Positions 58,926 to 64,000 of a stretch of DNA of 64,000 nucleotides are shown here, piece by piece. Every line of letters starts with the position of its first letter. The first letter of the stretch is position 1. The stretch comes from Vitellaria paradoxa. Its lineage: Eukaryota > Streptophyta > Magnoliopsida > Ericales > Sapotaceae. The notes under the pieces are model-generated. The model saw nothing but the letters and a program-made list of their open reading frames with translations. It searched no databases and was not told the DNA's origin. The position numbers were made by a program, and so were the translations under genes. The stretch covers positions 45,334,026 to 45,398,025 of the forward strand of contig CM034240.1 of assembly GCA_019916065.1 (NCBI GenBank), written 5' to 3'.

Positions 58926-60400
58926 TCATGATTTTATGGGCTTTAGTCCCATCCCCCTCAATGTACTCCAAACCCTTTCTCTTGCCAAGGCCTTGGTCAA
59001 CGGATCTGCAAGATTATCATAAGACTTTATATAATTCACATTTATGATGCCATTATTTAAATACGATCTCACAGTACTATGTTTTCTCCTTATGAGTTTG
59101 GATTTACCGTAGTAATAACGGTTTTGCACTCTTCCAATTGTAGCAGTGCTGTCATAATGAATTAAAATAGGAGGAATTCGTTTTTTCCCAGAATGGGATA
59201 TCATGCAATAAATCTCTTAACCAATTTACCTACTCACTAGCTGAAGTCAAAGCTATAAGTTCAGTTTCCATTGTCGAATTAGCAATTACAATTTGTTTTT
59301 TAGACTTCCAGCATATAGCACGACCACCCAAACTAAAAATATACCCTGTAGTAAAGAGATAATCACTTGACAAAGTATTCCAATCGGCATCACTATACCC
59401 CTCAAGTACAGCATGATACAGTTGATAAAACAATCCATTTGTTCTGGTACCAAATAAATATTTCATTAATCTTGTCATTGCATGCCAATGACTAACACCT
59501 GGCTAGTTATTAAATCTGCCAAGTACTCCAACTGCATATGCAATGTCAGGTCTAGTACAATCAGCCAAATATCGTAAGCTACCAATCATACTCGTAAACT
59601 CCTTTTGATTAACCATTTCATTCTCACTTTCAACTGGGAAAAGATGCACACTGGCATCAAAAGGAGTTGCTACATGTTTGCAATCGAAATAATTATATTT
59701 TTTCAAAATTTTCTCAACATAACTTGACTGATAAAAAAAAATACCATCACTAGTTTTAGTGATTTTTATCCCCAAAAGAAAATTAGCCTCACCAAGGTCT
59801 TTCATGTCATCCACATAACATGTCATCCACATAAACACTAATGATTGCATGTGAATTTTCACAGGACTTATAATAGATGCACTGGTCACTTTCATTAGTT
59901 TTGTACCTATTCTTGATCATATAGGAATCAAATTTCTCATGCCACTATTTAGGAGCTTGCTTTAAGCCATAAAGGGATTTAGTTAGCTTACACACTTTGC
60001 TTTCTTATCCAAGCTCTACAAAGCCCTCGGGTTGATCTATATAAATTTCCTCATCTAGGTCTCCATTTAAAAAAACTATTTTTACATCCGTTAGATAAAT
60101 TTTCAAATCAAAAATTACAATTATAGCAATTAATATTCTAATGGATGCCACACGAGTAACTGGAGAAAAAGTATCAAAAAAGTCAAGATTAACTTGTTGT
60201 TTAAAACCTTTTGCAACAAGTCTTGCTTTATATTTATCAGTAGCACCATCCGGTTTAAGCTTTTTTCGGAGAACCCACTCACACCCAATAATTTTACAAC
60301 ATGGCGGTAAATCTACTAATTTTCAAGTTTTATTAGAAATTAGTGACTCCATTTCGTCATTTACAGCATTTTTCCAAAAAATAGCATCACGTGATGACAA
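58926..60400 (-). pseudogene. Copia reverse transcriptase and RNase H
   Basis: Broken frames carry the KARLVAKGF and YGLKQAPK reverse-transcriptase words, a YVDDM catalytic box directly followed by KDLGEANFLLGIKI, then CTRPDIAYAVGVL, and the RNase H part with YSDADWNT, STMETELIALTSASE and a C-terminal NLADPLTKAL. At the YVDD box 16 bp are tandemly repeated (about 59805-59836) and some 25 codons that normally lie between YVDDM and MKDLGEA are missing. Stops near 59996, 60008 and elsewhere abolish coding. Confidence 0.85.
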
Positions 60401-61545
60401 AGCTTCATGTAAAAGAATGGGGTTATCAGTCACATTATAAACGTAATAATCAATACCAAAATCTTTTTCAACTCTAGCCTTTTTACTCCTAAGATTAATA
60501 TCTACAGTTTCCAACCTTTCGGAAGAAGGAGTAGAAAAACTAGGTTTACTTAAAATATTTTGTAAAATCTCTTCACCCCCACTATTTTTTGATTTAAAAG
60601 CAATTTTCTCTTCATGAAAAATAGCATCATCTGACTCAAAAATAATATTATTTTTTAAATCCAAAAATCTATGGGCTGTACTATTTACCGCATATCCAAG
60701 AAAAGCACAAGTGATAGCTTTTACACCCAATTTTGGTCTTTTAGGGTTCGTTAGTCTAACAAAAGCCAAACAACCCCAAACTCTCAAATTACCCAAATTT
60801 GGCTTATGCCCCTTCCATACCTCAAAAGGTATGACACAAGTCTTTTTGTGTGGCACTCTATTTAAGAGATGACAAGCAATTAAAATCCCTTCTCCCTAAA
60901 GATTAGAGGGAGCACCTGAATCTATAAGCATGGCATTAGTTAGATAAATCAAAGTTCTATTTTTCCTTTCAGTCACACCATTTGATGCTGGTGAATGTGG
61001 TGGTGTAATCTCATGAATAATTCCCAAAGACTGAACAAATGAGTTAAATCTAAAAAAATTCATACTCTTGGCCTCTATCACTCCTTATTTTCTTGATTTT
61101 TCTACCAAATTGATTTTCAATTTCTCAAAGGAAATTTTTACAAATTTCAAAAGCATCACTTTTATTCTTAAGTAAATACACATATGTATACTTTGAAAAA
61201 TCGTCAATAAAAGTGATAAAATATCTATTTCCACCACGAGTTAAAATTCCTTCAAATTCACATAAATCAGTATGAATTAACTCCAATAATTTGGTAGTTC
61301 TTTTAACACTTTTATGAGGCCGTTTTGTTATTTTTGCTTGACCGCAAACTACAAATTTTTCAAAACCTTTTGTCAGTTTGGGAATTAATCCAAGACTACT
61401 CATGATTCCTACATATCGATCATTGATATGACACAAGCGAGCATGCCAGAAATTAATAGAAGACAACATGTAAGTAGAACTAGTAGATGAACATTCCATC
61501 ACAAGCATAACCCTTACCCACAAAAACACCCTTTTTAGTTATTAC
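60401..61545 (-). pseudogene. Copia integrase
   Basis: The order is the pre-integrase region (FWHARLCHIN, ending in an altered FVVCGQAKI zinc ligand), the core with DLCEF and FIDDFSKYTYVYLL aspartates, and PPHSPASNGVTERKNRTL with the catalytic Glu, then the C-terminal LRVWGCLAFVR and FLGYAVNS motifs. Interruptions occur near 61085 and 60895. Confidence 0.85.
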
Positions 61546-61616
61546 ATATTGATCAGATTCCATAGTTTGCTTGAAGCTAGCCTTGTTGATAAGGTAACTC
61601 GACACCAAATTCTTTC

Positions 61617-62807
61617 TCATGGACGGAGTGTAAGCACATCTTTGAAAATCAACACTCGTCCGGAAGTAAACTTCAATTCAAACTTACCACTCCCAAGCAC
61701 CTTGCTTTTGGTAGAATCACCAAGCATAATTGATCTCTCGTGATTATAGGGAGTGTACACTTTGAACAAATCTTTATCATAGCAGACATGCCTATTGGCA
61801 CCAGAGTCTGCCCACCACCCTTCCACATATTGGATCATGAAAATGTTTGTAATCATTGCCATATAAGGCTCTTCGGTTACATGAGCCTGCAGAGCAGATC
61901 CACGTTTTCGAAATTTGCGAATTCAAGCCATACGCCCAGATTTGCCACAAACAAAGCATGCTCCATTATTTTGTTGGTTTTGAACAGGGGGTCCTTGGTT
62001 CACATTTTTCTGGTAACCTTTGAAATGAGGTTTACCGCGATTTTTGAAGTTCTTTTTATTTGGCTTCATGTAAACATTCTTGGAAAACTAATTTTTGGGT
62101 AAGTTGTTATTACTTGCGGAAACTAAGTTTACTTTTGTGGATTGTTCATTACCTTCTTGTGTCATGAGTGCATCTTGTCCTCTGGCCTCCTCTTCCACCT
62201 GGATCTTGGTGATCAAAGTCTCCAAAGTTATCTCTTTTTGCTTGTGGCGCAAGTTCTTTTGGGTCTCCCTCCAAGATGAATGTAGTTTATCAATGATTCC
62301 TACCACCACGAGATTGTCACCGATTTTGATACCCTTAGATCTCATCTCAGCAACTATCATCTGGAAATCTTGAGCTTGCTCCACAACCGATTTTCCATCC
62401 ACCATAACACAACGGAAAAAGCAGCTAGCTGCGTACTTTTTTGCGCCCGCCTCCTCCGTATCATATTTGCTCTGTAAAACTTTCCAGATTTTCTTGGCAG
62501 AGGAGTAACTTGTATCATAGTAATCATAAAAATGATCTGTAAAGCAATTCAAAAGATAGTAACGACAATTATACTCATCTGTCTTGTATTATTCCACTTC
62601 CTCTGCATGGTATGTTTTCTCTTCCTCAGTCATCTCCTAGGTTGAGACTTTGCTCGGATTCTTCTCGGTGAGAACATAAGCCACTTTGAGGAGAGAGAGA
62701 TAAAAAAGAACATTTCCTTTCCATCTCTTGAAATAGGCTCCCTTAAACTTGAAGGGTTTGTTAAGATATCCGATGTTCTCAAGAGGTTTCATTGGTGTTG
62801 ACTCCAT
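61617..62807 (-). pseudogene. Copia gag and protease
   Basis: The ATG at 62807 starts [20 protein letters not shown]. Two in-frame stops lie near 62638 and 62589. The UBN2-type gag continues ([20 protein letters not shown]). The zinc knuckle is CFVCGKSGR with its histidine changed to arginine, followed by a stop. Protease retains [19 protein letters not shown], with the D-S-G triad. Confidence 0.85.
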
Positions 62808-62831
62808 TGTTGAGTTAAATCTCCTTAAAAT

Positions 62832-63409
62832 TGTTGGTGAAAATTATGATAATAAAAAAAAATGGATCTACACCAAAATAGGCTGAGGTGTGGGTATCTC
62901 ACTTTATTTAAGGAGATTCAAGCTCTCTGCGGTTGGCAAAGCCCGAGACCGATGCAACAGATATAATGTGACTTGTCCCCTCTAGGATACAACAGCCCAA
63001 CTGAGTTGTGTAATTCACACCAACTTTGCATAAGAGGTGGAACTCAAAGCTCCAAGTAGAAACACCCGCTCTATTGGCCTGATTGGACTTATAAAATATA
63101 TTCAGAGTAAATAAGTATGTAAAGTTGATATAAATATTAACAATCTGCCGAAGCCCTATTTTATTTGTGTGTAAATGCATTGAACTATTCGCATTCCAAC
63201 TCTCAAAGTATAAATGTTAAGTGCATGTAAATGCATCCAACTTTACACATTCCAACACTCACTCATCTAGTTTTTCACATTCTAATATTCATCAAGAGTG
63301 AATGCACATGCAAATGACACTCAAGGAATAGTCTTTTTGATCTTCCAATTGCCAAGAGTAAATTTGTTCTATAAAAATGTAAATGCTAATGCTAGTGCAT
63401 TACATAAAG
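62832..63409 (-). repeat. 5' LTR of the copia element, truncated by an RTE LINE
   Basis: It aligns with the other LTR from TGTTGGTGAAAATTA to TTACATAAA; the last 80 bp or so are absent, replaced by RTE sequence. About 12 bp are deleted near 63366. Confidence 0.85.
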
Positions 63410-64000
63410 AAAATCAAACCAAGCCTTTTCTCACTAGGTGGGGTCGGCTATATGGATTTGTCGACGCCAGTTAGATCTGTTTAGGGGTATGTCATCCGAT
63501 AAATCTAGGTAGGTCAGGTCATGTTTAATGGTTTCTTTCCAGTTTCTCTTGGGTCTTCCTCTACCTCTCCTACTCCTAGCAATCTCCATAATTCACACTT
63601 TCTAACATGTGCCTCTGCTGGACACCTTCTAACATGGCCAAACCATCTTAATCGGTTTTCTCTCATTTTATCTTCAATCGATGCTATTCATACTTTGCCC
63701 CTAATCTCCTCGTTCCTAATCCTATCTTTCCTTGTAATCCCGCACATCCACCTTAGCATCCTCATCTCCACAACTGCCATCTTTTGACCATGATTATGCT
63801 TTACTGCCCAACACTCTGATCCATATAGCAGCGCTGGTCTAACTGCTACCTTATAATACTTTCCTTTCACCTTGAGGGGGATTTTTCGGTCGCACAAAAC
63901 CCCCGAAGCACTCTTCTATTTGGTCCACCCAGCTTGAATCCTGTGACTTACATCAGTATTAATTCCTCCATCTTGTTGCACCATAGATCCAAAGTACCTA
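63410..64000 (-). mobile_element. RTE-clade LINE, runs off the window
   Basis: On the minus strand a 70-codon frame (63688-63897) gives KIPLKVKGKYYKVAVRPALL, YGSECWAVKHNHGQKMAV and VEMRMLRWMCGITRKDRIRN, the reverse-transcriptase tail of plant RTE elements, and the 3' end is GACCCCACCTAGTGAGAAAA. It has interrupted the copia LTR. The 5' part lies beyond 64000. Confidence 0.85.

Larger units (their letters stand above)
57675..63409 (-). mobile_element. Decayed Ty1/copia retrotransposon
   Basis: Two LTRs (57675-58348 complete; 62832-63409 truncated) flank gag, protease, integrase, reverse transcriptase and RNase H remnants in copia order on the minus strand. A purine-rich tract AATGAGTGGGGGA adjoins the left (3') LTR at 58349. 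The sequence after the right (5') LTR, ATTTTAAGGAGATTTAAC, does not look like the usual initiator-Met primer site. Every domain has stops or frameshifts, so the copy is not autonomous. The 5' LTR is cut by an RTE LINE. Confidence 0.9.

Overview
The window looks like nuclear DNA of a flowering plant, probably a dicot and perhaps woody; I cannot name the species. The evidence is AT-rich intergenic DNA, short GT-AG introns with plant-type proteins, telo-box and site II motifs at a ribosomal-protein gene, and dense plant transposons (hAT, Mutator-like, Tourist, tRNA-derived SINEs, RTE and L1-type LINEs, copia and gypsy LTRs).

Four genes look intact. (1) SDF2-like, an ER MIR-domain protein, on + at 20753-26019 (six coding exons, 213 aa). 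(2) Cytosolic ribosomal protein eS12 on - at 29532-33073 (four coding exons, 139 aa, plus an inferred 5'UTR intron). (3) CAF1, the CCR4-NOT deadenylase, on + at 41386-42210 (single coding exon, 274 aa, 5'UTR intron). (4) An FDM/IDN2-type zf-XS/XS/XH protein of RNA-directed DNA methylation, on - at 46533-50080 (six coding exons, 634 aa). They act in ER quality control, translation, mRNA decay and siRNA-guided chromatin silencing; they are neighbours, not an operon.

The left 14 kb holds gene wreckage: exons 1-2 of a cinnamoyl-CoA reductase on + (9623-10790), the first coding exon of a PDS5-type cohesin regulator on - (11541-11663), and a PDS5 Tudor-domain exon far to the left (1558-1815). The rest of both genes is not visible. 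A 622-bp near-perfect inverted duplication (14095-14716), more GC-rich than its surroundings, would fold into one long hairpin; it is the best candidate for something undescribed, such as a young hairpin-siRNA or proto-MIRNA locus.

Mobile DNA fills most of the rest. Several insertions could be delimited by target-site duplications read by eye: hAT at 3670-5148, 6004-6924 and 37442-37875; Mutator-like at 1917-2260, 30132-31575 and 51962-54591; SINEs at 555-747, 8113-8523, 13362-13483, 28529-28721 and 32019-32245; an RTE LINE at 27084-28093; a gypsy solo LTR at 54631-56320. A Mutator-type end in SDF2 intron 3 carries a fragment of L-cysteine desulfhydrase. The right 6 kb is a decayed copia element on - (57675-63409), one LTR of which is interrupted by an RTE LINE that runs off the window.
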